A DNA stretch of 64,000 bases from Saccharomycopsis fibuligera x Saccharomycopsis cf. fibuligera (lineage: Eukaryota; Ascomycota; Saccharomycetes; Ascoideales; Saccharomycopsidaceae). The stretch spans positions 1,302,001-1,366,000 of the forward strand of contig CP012817.1 of assembly GCA_001936135.1 (NCBI GenBank), given 5' to 3'. The translations under genes and the position numbers were made by a program. The notes beneath the pieces were generated by a model. It worked only from the letters and a program-made list of their open reading frames with translations, was not told where the DNA came from and did no database searches. Of this stretch, positions 9,968-18,767 are shown one piece after another; position 1 is the first letter of the stretch, and each line of letters starts with the position of its first letter.

Positions 9968-10060
9968 ACATGATGACCTGAGTGCATTTGGCTCGAGACT
10001 TTTTGTCTATGTGGAAAAACTCACGCTACCTTTAACTATTCGTCTGAAATATCTTGATAA
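9968..10060 (+). repeat. 93-bp direct repeat, first copy
   Basis: Identical to 10838-10930 except for three visible mismatches (10041, 10053, 10055). It is GC-richer than its surroundings and starts ACATGATGACCTGAG. The copies lie 870 bp apart in the same orientation, and the similarity ends abruptly on both sides. The nature of the unit is unknown; an LTR fragment is possible. Confidence 0.85.
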
Positions 10061-10496
10061 TTTACTGGACAGTTTTTTGGAGAAAACATCTTATTCAATT
10101 CTTTTTGTGTTTCATTTTACGTACATTTTACTAACAGTATCAGATAACTTTTCAGAAATAAATAGTGCCCAATGCTTATGCTATCTAGTACAAATAAACG
10201 ATTTCTCAATTTTTTATCTTTTTTGTAATAAATTGCTGACAATTATTCAGGCTCGCGGATCCTTGCAATATTGTTGCCTTACAACTACTCAATTATCATC
10301 ACTAATAAGTGTATCTTCGAAAAAAACGCGTCCATTCAGAGAGTCGAGTTACTATTAAACCAAGACTCTTCCCGCGTACTATGTAAGAATCTATAATATG
10401 AATGATATTAATAGACAATATATGAATGCATAAGTGTGGAGTCGTATTTTAGATTCAAAACAATACCCGCCTCACTAATATATACTTAAGGTCGGG

Positions 10497-10498
<2 letters not shown>

Positions 10499-10551
<53 letters not shown>
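10499..10551. repeat. (TA)n microsatellite, about 53 bp
   Basis: An uninterrupted TA dinucleotide run of about 26 units. It lies between the two copies of the 93-bp repeat. Such tracts are length-unstable and extrude cruciforms. Confidence 0.95.
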
Positions 10552-10555
<4 letters not shown>

Positions 10556-10837
10556 AGTGAATAAGGCCGGGCAATACTTTGTATTTACATATAAGTCGGA
10601 AAATTTTCAACTTGTTTAGCTTTCTTTACTATTTTATTTTAACTGACATTATAGAGACTTGCTTAGAGCTGTGATTTAATCATTATGCTTGCTATATTTC
10701 GCTTTTAGCTTATTATAACTTGATAATTGGTACGTTAGTTTGTTTTTGCAGCACCTTCATAGTATGTCTTTGAAAATATATTTATTTCAAATGGTAACTA
10801 TGTTGACGCTTCGATTAATTAAATTTATTGTACCTCA

Positions 10838-10930
10838 ACATGATGACCTGAGTGCATTTGGCTCGAGACTTTTTGTCTATGTGGAAAAACTCACGCTACC
10901 TTTAACTATTTGTCTGAAATATTTCGATAA
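10838..10930 (+). repeat. 93-bp direct repeat, second copy
   Basis: Near-perfect copy of 9968-10060. The flanks are unrelated to those of the first copy. The remaining 330 bp up to the ARD1 stop codon show no coding frame. Confidence 0.85.
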
Positions 10931-11263
10931 ACTATCGATGATGAGGGGAATAATAAATTTATTGTCTGTTTAACTTGTTTTATGAACCATTTATACTAAC
11001 AAGTTCTCAGATATCTTTTTGAAATGAAAGATCTTAATTATTTTAGTAATAGTTTAGTGAATATACAAGAATGGTTTTATCAACTTAAGTTTTCTTGAAT
11101 TGTAGTTTTAAAGTTCTGGTTTCTAGTGTTCACATTCTATTAGAATTATACTTAAATGGTTCAACAGAGTAATTTCACATTTGCTTACAAACTCAGAAGT
11201 ACACAAAATGTAAAATCTAACTTTTTATTAAAAAAATTATCAAGACATAGCGCCAAAACTAAT

Positions 11264-12007
11264 CTATACTTGAACCTCCTTCACGCCTTCTGTAGCCTCT
11301 GCAACCGTTTTGTCGTCCTCGTCGTCAGACAACAAATCCTTCGTCAAATCATCTATATGGTCGCTGTTCTGGAATTTAGAAGGTAACAACTCATCCAACA
11401 CCAATTCTTTCTTCATGGAGTATGCATCTTCTTTGTCTGCGTAATAACTTTTTTCAATCTTCAAAACCGTGAATTGTAGTGTATCTCTGTACAAGTGCAA
11501 TGCAGCTCTATTGGATTTTCTGACATGTAAGCTGACATATTTAGCACCATAAACCTCACAAAGCGAGTACAACGATTGTCTCATTAGCTTTTCAGCAATT
11601 CCCATTCTTCTGTAAGTTCTTATGACACTGATACTTGTAACATGACCATGAGGCGTTTTATCTTCAGCATTCGGATCATCTTCCATTTTGCCTAATATAT
11701 AACCAACCACTTTTTCTTTGGAGTTTGCGTAAGATGGATCGGATTTGGATTCTTCTATTTTCTTAGCACTGTAACGCTTGGATATGCTACTTTCAGTGCC
11801 TTGTGCTATAATATCTTTCTGCTTTTCTTCATAGTCTGGCTCAAAAGCAGATAAATCTGAAGTGGTGGCCACGTACGAGGCTTGAGGCCAAGATAGTATA
11901 TGGTACATGTAGTATTTCAACAAGTAGTTTTCTGGCAAGTTGTGCAAATTGGCATTTTGTATGGCCTGCAAATCGTTTATCGTTGCCTGTCTTATAGTGA
12001 TTGACAT
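11264..12007 (-). CDS. ARD1: NatA N-terminal acetyltransferase catalytic subunit (ARD1/NAA10)
   Basis: The 247-residue protein begins MSITIRQATINDL and has the full GNAT fold: the NLPENY and KYYMYHILSWP segment (about 23-41) and the acetyl-CoA loop RRMGIA (133-138). ISVIRTYRR precedes the loop, and YVSLHVRKSNRAALHLY follows. The tail (about 205-247) is acidic and disordered, as usual for fungal Ard1. With NAT1/NAA15 it acetylates nascent Ser, Ala, Gly and Thr N termini at the ribosome. An insertion of about 40 residues between beta strands (about 60-100) is also common in yeast Ard1. It is divergent from TRS31 across a 341-bp promoter. Confidence 0.95.
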   Translation of the reverse strand: MSITIRQATINDLQAIQNANLHNLPENYLLKYYMYHILSWPQASYVATTSDLSAFEPDYEEKQKDIIAQGTESSISKRYSAKKIEESKSDPSYANSKEKVVGYILGKMEDDPNAEDKTPHGHVTSISVIRTYRRMGIAEKLMRQSLYSLCEVYGAKYVSLHVRKSNRAALHLYRDTLQFTVLKIEKSYYADKEDAYSMKKELVLDELLPSKFQNSDHIDDLTKDLLSDDEDDKTVAEATEGVKEVQV

Positions 12008-12348
12008 CTTTGAAGAATAATTAGAATGCTACAATGATGATGAGATGCAATGAAGATGGGCCCTAGATGATACACAACTTGACATTGATATAAGGTGCCT
12101 CGTCCACTTAATGACATAATTTTCAGTTTTGGCGCTTCAGACTTTTTTCATAGAAATTGACCGACGACCACCATGGCTTCACTCCATGGACCAAGATTTA
12201 CCCTGAATGCGGTGTGAAAAACGAGCATTTTGGGGGATACAGAAAACGAGATACGTAACATCAATGATGAGTATTAGATGTATACGAACATACCTATTTC
12301 TGTATAATATTGAAATAATATAATACGGCACAAATCAATATCAATAAA
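12008..12348. promoter_or_regulatory. Divergent promoter of ARD1 and TRS31
   Basis: 341 bp with no coding frame. It contains TGATGAGATG (about 12037-12046) near ARD1 and an AT-rich TATA-like run (about 12303-12325) close to the TRS31 start. Confidence 0.4.
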
Positions 12349-13101
12349 ATGGCTTCTCATAACAACGACTTGATTTTACCATCATATTCTGACACAAAAT
12401 CTGTGGATGCCTACGACCCTACTATAGGGCCTCAGAAATTGAACCAGATTGGCCAATCTGGCACTAGTACATCCTCATCTATAAATCCAATCAATTCCAG
12501 CTTGCTTGCTGCGCTGAAAAGACCTTCAATTTACGAAAAAAATTTGAATAGAAGAATACCCGAAGTCAATCTTGCCTCTCTTAGCTTTCTATTCAGTGAA
12601 ATAGTAGGCTGGACCCATCAAAATTCCAAAGGAATTCAACAGCTTGAGAGCAAGTTGAATATTCTTGGATACTCAATAGGACCGAAAGTACTAGAATTAA
12701 GTTACTTGCGCGAAAACCAAAGCAACGGGAATTCAAGAAAAACGCTAAAAAAAGATATTAAAATCATAGAGATTTTGCAATTCATACATTCTGTTATATG
12801 GAGGAATTTATTTGGGAAAACTGCCGATGAGCTAGAGAAATCGCAAGATGTGGAAAATGAATTCATGATAATTGATAATGAGCCGATAATATCTCAGTTT
12901 ATTGCGGTTCCCAGAGACTTGAAGCAATTGAATTGTTGTGCGTTCGTCGCGGGGATCATTGAAGGTTTATTAGACGCAGCTTATTTTCAGGCGAATGTGA
13001 CTGCTCATAATGTTCCTAGAGATGGCCATCCTTTGAGAACGGTATACTTGGTAAAGTTTGATCAGGGTATAATTGAAAGAGAAATGATTAGATTCGGTTG
13101 A
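12349..13101 (+). CDS. TRS31: TRAPP complex subunit TRS31 (TRAPPC5)
   Basis: 250 residues. After a disordered head of about 60 residues comes the Bet3-family signature of Trs31: IYEKNLNRRIPEVNLASLSF, then FSEIVGW and a GYSIGPKVLEL segment. Later NCCAFVAGIIEGLLDAAYF matches the Cys-containing core helix region of TRAPP small subunits. Trs31 is part of the TRAPP core that activates Ypt1 for ER-to-Golgi tethering. Its length is close to Saccharomyces Trs31 (283). The start is the only reasonable ATG. It converges on the next gene with 237 bp between stops. Confidence 0.93.
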   Translation: MASHNNDLILPSYSDTKSVDAYDPTIGPQKLNQIGQSGTSTSSSINPINSSLLAALKRPSIYEKNLNRRIPEVNLASLSFLFSEIVGWTHQNSKGIQQLESKLNILGYSIGPKVLELSYLRENQSNGNSRKTLKKDIKIIEILQFIHSVIWRNLFGKTADELEKSQDVENEFMIIDNEPIISQFIAVPRDLKQLNCCAFVAGIIEGLLDAAYFQANVTAHNVPRDGHPLRTVYLVKFDQGIIEREMIRFG

Positions 13102-13338
13102 TTAAAACTAAGTTTGATCTATTTTACTTTTGCATTCTCTGGTTTCATTTTGTTCTTTTGTGCCGTTATTTCCTTTATCCTTGTTTTATTCTATTTTATA
13201 TCTCTTTAGCATAGACTACGCAGAAATAAACCAATATTCCGTAAACTACGAGATCTAAAAGCCCTTCCAAAGATTTTGTAAGTTATGACGCCAATGTCAA
13301 CATTGCAAATATACTAAGACCAGTTTTTATTTAATACT

Positions 13339-14535
13339 TTATCGTTTAAGTTTCCTCTGGTTATAGCCCATATATATACCACCATTTTTATTTGTGCTTT
13401 TCCCATTCCCGTCATCACCATCATCATCATCATAATCATCATCATTATCCTCATCATCGTCATCACCACTTTCTGAATCATCATTTTGAAGCTCTTCAGT
13501 GGCAGAAGACACAAGCCCATCAAAGTTTGGCACTTTATCACCTAATAAGCTTTTCAAGTGTGAGAAAGACGGATTGAAGGCTTCGCCGCTACTCTTCGCA
13601 GTCGTTCTACTTTGTGTAATTGGTGGGCTGCCAGCTTCTGGACTCAATCTACTGTCTATTGTCGTTGGTGACAATGTTTCACTAGGCTTTCGTTTCTTAT
13701 TCTGAGTTTCCATCTGCGTATCGGCTATTTTGTTAATGTTCATGCTGGCTAGTGGATCCTGTTTGTTTGTCTTCGCATAATCTTCTAAGTCAGGCTTGTT
13801 CAAGTTTACTGTAGGATCAAGACCATGCCTCTGCAAATTCTCCAAAGCCTCTAAGCCATCATCATCTTGCTCCTCTTTGGGGAGTAAAGTGCCACAGGTC
13901 ATAGCTGCATGATCGTGTGACAAAATATCAATCATGTGGGCTATCCTGCAGTGATTGATAAACCCTTGTGGAGATAAAAAGTCCTTTTTAGCACATTTTG
14001 GACATTGTAAAGAGACAAGAACATTATCTGATCGTCTGCAAATACACTTATTTTGCTGTTGATACTTGCACTCAACAGAGTTTATAGAGGGCCTCATTCT
14101 TGCCACCGGCCGAAGAGCTGAAGATTGTGATCTTGTTTGCATATAACCATTTGATACTGGTGAATAGATATTCTCTTGTTTTCTCTTTTTTGGAGCAATA
14201 GTGCCGCTTCCACCATTATTCAATATCGATAGTAGCTGAGTGTATTTTTTGGAGTATTCGTTAGGCTCTTCAAGGTTCTTGGAAGTGTTAGCTAATAAGC
14301 CTTTCTTTTTGCCTCGTTTGTTCTTTTCGGCCTCTTCTTTAGCTTTGTCTTCGTAAAATTTTTTTAGTACCGTTAGCTGTGCTTCAGCTTTTCCTATCTC
14401 ATTTTCAATAAGACTTAAATCTTTGTGCTTTAGTAGTATTTCCAAATCAAACTCTTGATCCACCACCCCTTTGATTTTATTGAGGTCAGTTTGTGATAAG
14501 CTTGTGGTGTCTGCTAAATTCTGATCTTCACCCAT
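13339..14535 (-). CDS. AHC1-like zinc-finger protein, possible ADA histone acetyltransferase subunit
   Basis: The 398-residue protein has an N-terminal coiled-coil stretch (about 30-80), then a Cys-rich module. KCICRRSDN is followed by LQCPKCAKKDFLSPQGFINHCR, which has the spacing C-x2-C ... H-x3-C/H and ends in IAHMIDILSHD. This module resembles the C2H2-type finger of Ahc1, a structural subunit of the ADA histone-acetylation complex in Saccharomyces. The C-terminal third is low complexity with a long Asp run (near 355-380), encoded by (ATC/CAT)n triplets on the plus strand. The family assignment rests on the finger alone, so another chromatin factor is possible. No symbol is given. Confidence 0.5.
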   Translation of the reverse strand: MGEDQNLADTTSLSQTDLNKIKGVVDQEFDLEILLKHKDLSLIENEIGKAEAQLTVLKKFYEDKAKEEAEKNKRGKKKGLLANTSKNLEEPNEYSKKYTQLLSILNNGGSGTIAPKKRKQENIYSPVSNGYMQTRSQSSALRPVARMRPSINSVECKYQQQNKCICRRSDNVLVSLQCPKCAKKDFLSPQGFINHCRIAHMIDILSHDHAAMTCGTLLPKEEQDDDGLEALENLQRHGLDPTVNLNKPDLEDYAKTNKQDPLASMNINKIADTQMETQNKKRKPSETLSPTTIDSRLSPEAGSPPITQSRTTAKSSGEAFNPSFSHLKSLLGDKVPNFDGLVSSATEELQNDDSESGDDDDEDNDDDYDDDDGDDGNGKSTNKNGGIYMGYNQRKLKR

Positions 14536-14876
14536 GGTTCCAAATGTTTGTTTTGGCTCCTACGACGGCAAAAAAGGGAGTTTCTCAGTTAATGTCAAAT
14601 GCAGCTTTGGCTTTGTAGCCTAATATTGAAAGGCGCATCACAGGGCACCGTAACCACGAACAGTGCATAGAGAAACATGTAGGTTATACGCAAACCAATA
14701 ACATCTACTAAAACAGAGAAATACAACAGTGAAAAGCATTATTACAAAACCAAAAAAAGCAGCAAAGACACACAAGACAATAAAACTTTAGAAGTATGAA
14801 TTAAAGAGCAATAATGAGATAGGAGTACAAACTAGGAGCTATAGGCAAGATATCATTTCATGGTGAATCTTCTTGG
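14536..14876. other. Intergenic, 341 bp
   Basis: Promoter of the AHC1-like gene and 3' flank of SFM1. A-rich on the plus strand, with no coding frame. Confidence 0.4.
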
Positions 14877-15518
14877 TCAAAGCAAGTCATCGATGCTTTG
14901 TTCAGAATCTTTCTTGATCAAAGCGAGCATTCCGGCTGGTAAAATTGGATTCCCATCCTGGTCAAGAACATATCTAAATGGCATCTCGGTGGCTTCGTAT
15001 TTGCTGAATCTAATTTCTGGATAGTCTATGAATTTGATATCTTCAAATTTGGTTTTCTTCTCTATAATTATCTGCGTGGTTCTGATAGCAGTGTCTGTAG
15101 TCATTTGCTTATCGCCTAAACGCTTTCCTTGAAGCCCATACTTAATTTTTAATTCCTTAGTTCTGTCTCTTGGTGGATGATCGCCTAAAATACCTCCAAA
15201 GACAAAAAAATCAAAATTTGCCCCATCTTCAGGCACCAAGTCTTCATCTGCTCTTGGATCCAACAAACATGTTTTCGTAACTTCAATTCCTGAAGAAGGA
15301 ACAAAATCAAAGTCTTGATTGGTAATTTGAGTCAATTCTTTCGTTGTCCACTGTAAACCGAGATCTTTTAATTTTTGTGGGATATTGGCCTCAGTGGTGG
15401 CTTTAGGCAAGGACGTCAAGAGCAAGTTTTTAGCACCCAAGTCTCTAATAATTTGACTGTATTCCAAAGTCACCCACTCAGTGAATCCCGCTTCCATATG
15501 CTCAATAATGTATATCAT
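14877..15518 (-). CDS. SFM1: SFM1, SPOUT-type protein arginine methyltransferase for ribosomal protein Rps3
   Basis: 213 residues. It starts MIYIIEHMEAGFTEWVTLEY, the hallmark N terminus of the Sfm1 family. The SPOUT knot follows: FDFFVFGGILGDHPPRDRT (the SAM-binding loop, about 110-128), then LGDKQMTTDTAIRTT and the C-terminal EMPFRYV...LPAGML. Sfm1 methylates an arginine of Rps3 and is unusual in being a SPOUT enzyme that acts on protein. The start is the ATG at 15518, and the family begins exactly there. It is divergent from PRP3 across 310 bp. Confidence 0.95.
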   Translation of the reverse strand: MIYIIEHMEAGFTEWVTLEYSQIIRDLGAKNLLLTSLPKATTEANIPQKLKDLGLQWTTKELTQITNQDFDFVPSSGIEVTKTCLLDPRADEDLVPEDGANFDFFVFGGILGDHPPRDRTKELKIKYGLQGKRLGDKQMTTDTAIRTTQIIIEKKTKFEDIKFIDYPEIRFSKYEATEMPFRYVLDQDGNPILPAGMLALIKKDSEQSIDDLL

Positions 15519-15828
15519 ATTGAATATTTCTGTGTATTATTAACAGTGAATTATTATTTTTGACCGCTGCAAGGTGAATCTTCGCTTCCTCGAGGGCAAA
15601 ATGATGAAATTTTTTTGCTTTGTATATTTTTTTAATGTCTGTTAATGCAAGTTCGGTGATGCTCTGCCGCAGGGCACATAACAAAATAATATTTTTCTTT
15701 TATAATTATGATACACACGAAACGGCTAATGAGTAGACAGCCACGATGTGATGAGGTCTCAACTAAGGACGTTGCACCAGAACTAGTATTTCAACCAAAG
15801 CCATTTGAATTAAACTTAATATACCAAT
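15519..15828. promoter_or_regulatory. Divergent promoter of SFM1 and PRP3
   Basis: 310 bp, no coding frame. TGTGATGAGGTC at about 15747-15758 resembles a PAC-type core (GATGAG), plausible for genes of ribosome and RNA metabolism, but it is not an exact match. Confidence 0.35.
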
Positions 15829-17400
15829 ATGAACTCAAATAGGAAAAGAAAGTTTAACAATAACAAGTGGCAGAATGCGAAAAAGCAGAAGCAAAACAAC
15901 GAACCATCAGCCAAAAATTTGAATGATCGTATAGCAGAGGCAAAGAGAAAAGCTCAGGAAAAGATAAATAAAGCAAGAAGATCCCCAGAACAGCCAAGAA
16001 ACTATGAGAAGGATACTGACAAGGGTGAGCCTTTATTAGGACTAAGAAGCGCAAAGATCCATCCATTGTTGAGAGAGATCAAAAGCGTGGAAGATAGACA
16101 ACCAAACACGGAAAGAAAACTGGAAGTAATTAACCCACTATTACAGCAAAAGTTGCAACCTGGTGTTTCTAGAACAGCACTTAATCCATATTTTGACCCA
16201 ACTAGTATACAGCCTGATGAAAGGAAAAAGAAAAGAAAAGCATTAGTGTTTAATGAAAAGGGTAAATATATTGCGCAAGCAGAGCGTCTACGAGAAAAAC
16301 AAGAGCTAGCTAAAATAGAACAGGAAGAAGCTCAGAAAATTACTGAATTGGGTTTAAATCCAGACGAATCAATAAGGGAGAGTGCATACAAGAAGCCATA
16401 TCCCCCTAGAGTTGAATGGTGGGATGAAGCATTATTCTACAGAGGCAAGACGTACGAGAATATTGATGATACAAAGGCACAAGTTCAAGACAACAGCGAG
16501 GCCCTTGTGCTAGGAAATGAAGAGGAAACTCCAATTACCAGTTACATTCAACATCCTGTGCCAATAAATGCACCATGGGAAAAACATCTACCGCCTCCGA
16601 AGCCAATGTACTTAACTAAAAAAGAATTAAAACGCATCAGAAAAAATAGAAGAGCAGAACAGCACAAGGAGAAACAAGACAGAATTAGATTGGGACTCGA
16701 TGCAGCACCACCGCCAAAAGTGAAGTTGAGCAACTTGATGAATGTCTTGACAAATGAAGCAATTAGAGATCCAACAGCAGTGGAAATGAGAGTAAGGCAA
16801 GAAGTCGAAGAGAGAAGATTGCGACATATTGCAGAAAACGAAGCAAGAAAATTAACTGCTGAGCAAAAGCATGAAAAGTTTGAGAAAAAGTGGGAAAAAA
16901 ATGTTTCCGAGAAAGGTATATTTTCAGCGGTCTTCAAAATTGATAAATTGGTCAGCAATAAACATATTTTCAAAGTTGATATTAACGCTAAACAACATAA
17001 GTTGTCTGGGGTCTGTTTAATCAATAATACAGATTTCAGTTTAGTGATTGTCGAAGGCCCAATAAACTCAATTAATAAGTATAAGCACTTATTGCTAGAT
17101 AGAATTAACTGGCAGCAGTATCCAGCCCCCAAAGCGCTTCCCGAAAATGCTGACTATGGCGACGGCGATGACGATATCAACTTCGGAAGCAACTCTACAA
17201 CTCCTTCATCTTCAGAACAAGAATCCATTGAAAAATTGACTGGAAATCAATGCAGACTTGTATGGGAGGGCCAATTACTAGAATTTCATTTTCAAAAATG
17301 GAGTACTCATAAAGTGAGCACTGATGCGGATGCAGAACAGCTTTTGAAACGGTACAAAGCAGACCATTATTGGCTTGAAGCCAAAGTGTTGGACGATTGA
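15829..17400 (+). CDS. PRP3: PRP3, U4/U6 snRNP splicing factor
   Basis: 523 residues. A highly basic head (about 1-60) precedes the conserved PRP3 domain, recognisable by NPYFDP, then RVEWWDEALFY and PITSYIQHPVPINAPWE, and MYLTKKELKRIRKNRRAEQ-type helices. The C-terminal DUF1115 half carries LVIVEGP, then RLVWEG and FHFQKW, and ends DHYWLEAKVLDD. Prp3 binds the U4/U6 duplex and is needed for tri-snRNP assembly. Saccharomyces Prp3 is 469 residues, so the length fits. A short acidic insert (GDGDDDIN) precedes the last domain segment. Confidence 0.95.
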   Translation: MNSNRKRKFNNNKWQNAKKQKQNNEPSAKNLNDRIAEAKRKAQEKINKARRSPEQPRNYEKDTDKGEPLLGLRSAKIHPLLREIKSVEDRQPNTERKLEVINPLLQQKLQPGVSRTALNPYFDPTSIQPDERKKKRKALVFNEKGKYIAQAERLREKQELAKIEQEEAQKITELGLNPDESIRESAYKKPYPPRVEWWDEALFYRGKTYENIDDTKAQVQDNSEALVLGNEEETPITSYIQHPVPINAPWEKHLPPPKPMYLTKKELKRIRKNRRAEQHKEKQDRIRLGLDAAPPPKVKLSNLMNVLTNEAIRDPTAVEMRVRQEVEERRLRHIAENEARKLTAEQKHEKFEKKWEKNVSEKGIFSAVFKIDKLVSNKHIFKVDINAKQHKLSGVCLINNTDFSLVIVEGPINSINKYKHLLLDRINWQQYPAPKALPENADYGDGDDDINFGSNSTTPSSSEQESIEKLTGNQCRLVWEGQLLEFHFQKWSTHKVSTDADAEQLLKRYKADHYWLEAKVLDD

Positions 17401-17745
17401 AATCATGAAATGAAGAGCTTACCAATTAAGTGAACATTAATTTTCATTTTGCATTAAATTAGAATGAGTTGTGCCATACTGAATTCAATATATTTGAAGT
17501 CGATGAATCCACATCAGTGGCACACGCTTGCTTAAAATGAATTTACCCGCCCTATTTCTATCCACTCAGAGCTTGCGTTTAATTCTCCGTATCTTAAAAA
17601 ACGCATCTCTCTGTCTACTTTAGTACAGTATAGAAACAGCAATATAGACCCTGTATTAAAATAGTCGGTACATAACTAGCATAATAATTGTTTAGCCAAT
17701 TCTTCTATTAGACACAAAAATTAACAATATTCAGATATTTTTACA
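17401..17745. other. Intergenic, 345 bp
   Basis: PRP3 3' flank and ATP19 promoter. No coding frame seen. Confidence 0.4.
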
Positions 17746-18284
17746 ATGGGCTCGTTTTACAGAATCTTAGGCGCTAAAGTTCCTGCTTGGGCTGTACGTA
17801 TTTAGTCATTTTACAATTGAGTTAAATCATTATCAACGTCAGCAATGATTAATGGTCAGTAACCAATAGTTAATGATCTCAGCATCAACATGAAAATGCA
17901 AAAAATAACTACGAAAAACATAAAAAGAAGCATTGAGAAATGTTAAGACGCTATGGTACATTTGAAGTGATTTTTGTTGATACAGTTTTAAAGTTAACCA
18001 TAGGATCAGTTACTAACATTAATATCTTTTTAGTTGTCTGTTGGTACTATTAGTGCTGCTGTTGGCGCTGGCGTTTACTCTAGCTCTGGTAAAAAAGACG
18101 CTCCTACTGAAGCATCAGCCGTTCCTGCTGCTGGTAAAGCTAACGGTGGCGATGAGATTGATGTTGAAAAAGTCTTGAAGTGAGTATTTTATTTGTTGTG
18201 AGCTTTTTGTTTTTATAAATACATTACTAACATTTTATTTTTAGCGATTTCTTAAAGGACAACGAAGACAAAAAAGCTGCTTAA
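17746..18284 (+). CDS. ATP19: ATP19, subunit k of mitochondrial F1Fo ATP synthase; three exons
   Basis: Exons 17746-17793, 18034-18179 and 18245-18284 join to a 77-residue protein. It begins MGSFYRILGAKVPAWALSVG and has a single hydrophobic segment (about 17-30). A polar C-terminal half follows, with DEIDVEKVLNDFLKDNEDKK, matching the end of Saccharomyces Atp19 (68 residues). Intron 1 is 240 bp, with donor GTACGT, branch TACTAAC at 18011-18017 and acceptor TTTTTAG. Intron 2 is 65 bp, with donor GTGAGT, branch TACTAAC at 18225-18231 and acceptor TTTTTAG. Intron 2 splits the Asn codon. Subunit k sits at the dimer interface of the inner-membrane enzyme. The spliced frame and both branch points make this strong. 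Confidence 0.93.
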
Positions 18285-18767
18285 AAATAATTTTGTCAAA
18301 TAATTTATAACTCAATTATAATAGTAATAATAATTCAGCATTAATGAATTTGATATAACAATTGTTTTTTTGTTTGAAATACGTAACAATTTCTCTTATT
18401 GTGAATATTTAGCTTAATATCTGTGTAAGAAGTAAAGAAATAATAACTGAATTTTTAATATTCAAATAAGCAACATCAAAAACCTAAAAAACGAAAAGTA
18501 AAAACAGTAAAAAAAAACAATGAAACGCCATAAAATTTAGCAAACAATTGAACCGAGACGAAGAAAAGGTATGACAGATAAACAAGAATAAAGAACAGAT
18601 AGTAAAATCCAATAAATAACAAACAGGAAGAAAGAAATCAAATTAGAACAACAATAAAAGCATGAATAGCATAAGTAGTAGTGAAAAAGAAAAAGCGTAG
18701 ACTTGTGCCAAAGTAAAAACAAACACAAAACTTTAAGAAAAGAAAATCGAAAAAGAGAACAATATCT
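18285..18767. other. Convergent intergenic region, 483 bp
   Basis: Lies between the ATP19 stop and the stop of the coiled-coil gene. A-rich on the plus strand, no credible gene. Expected to hold both 3' UTRs. Confidence 0.4.

Noticed and set aside
9924-10358. Open frame of 144 codons across the first 93-bp repeat
   Set aside because: No motif, Leu/Phe-rich from AT bias, and the similar frame at the second copy only reflects the DNA repeat.
6085-11263. Saccharomyces-type point centromere
   Set aside because: No CDEI-AT-CDEIII arrangement (RTCACRTG, then AT-rich 80-90 bp, then CCGAA core) was found in the block.
17794-18033. snoRNA inside ATP19 intron 1
   Set aside because: No convincing C/D or H/ACA box set.
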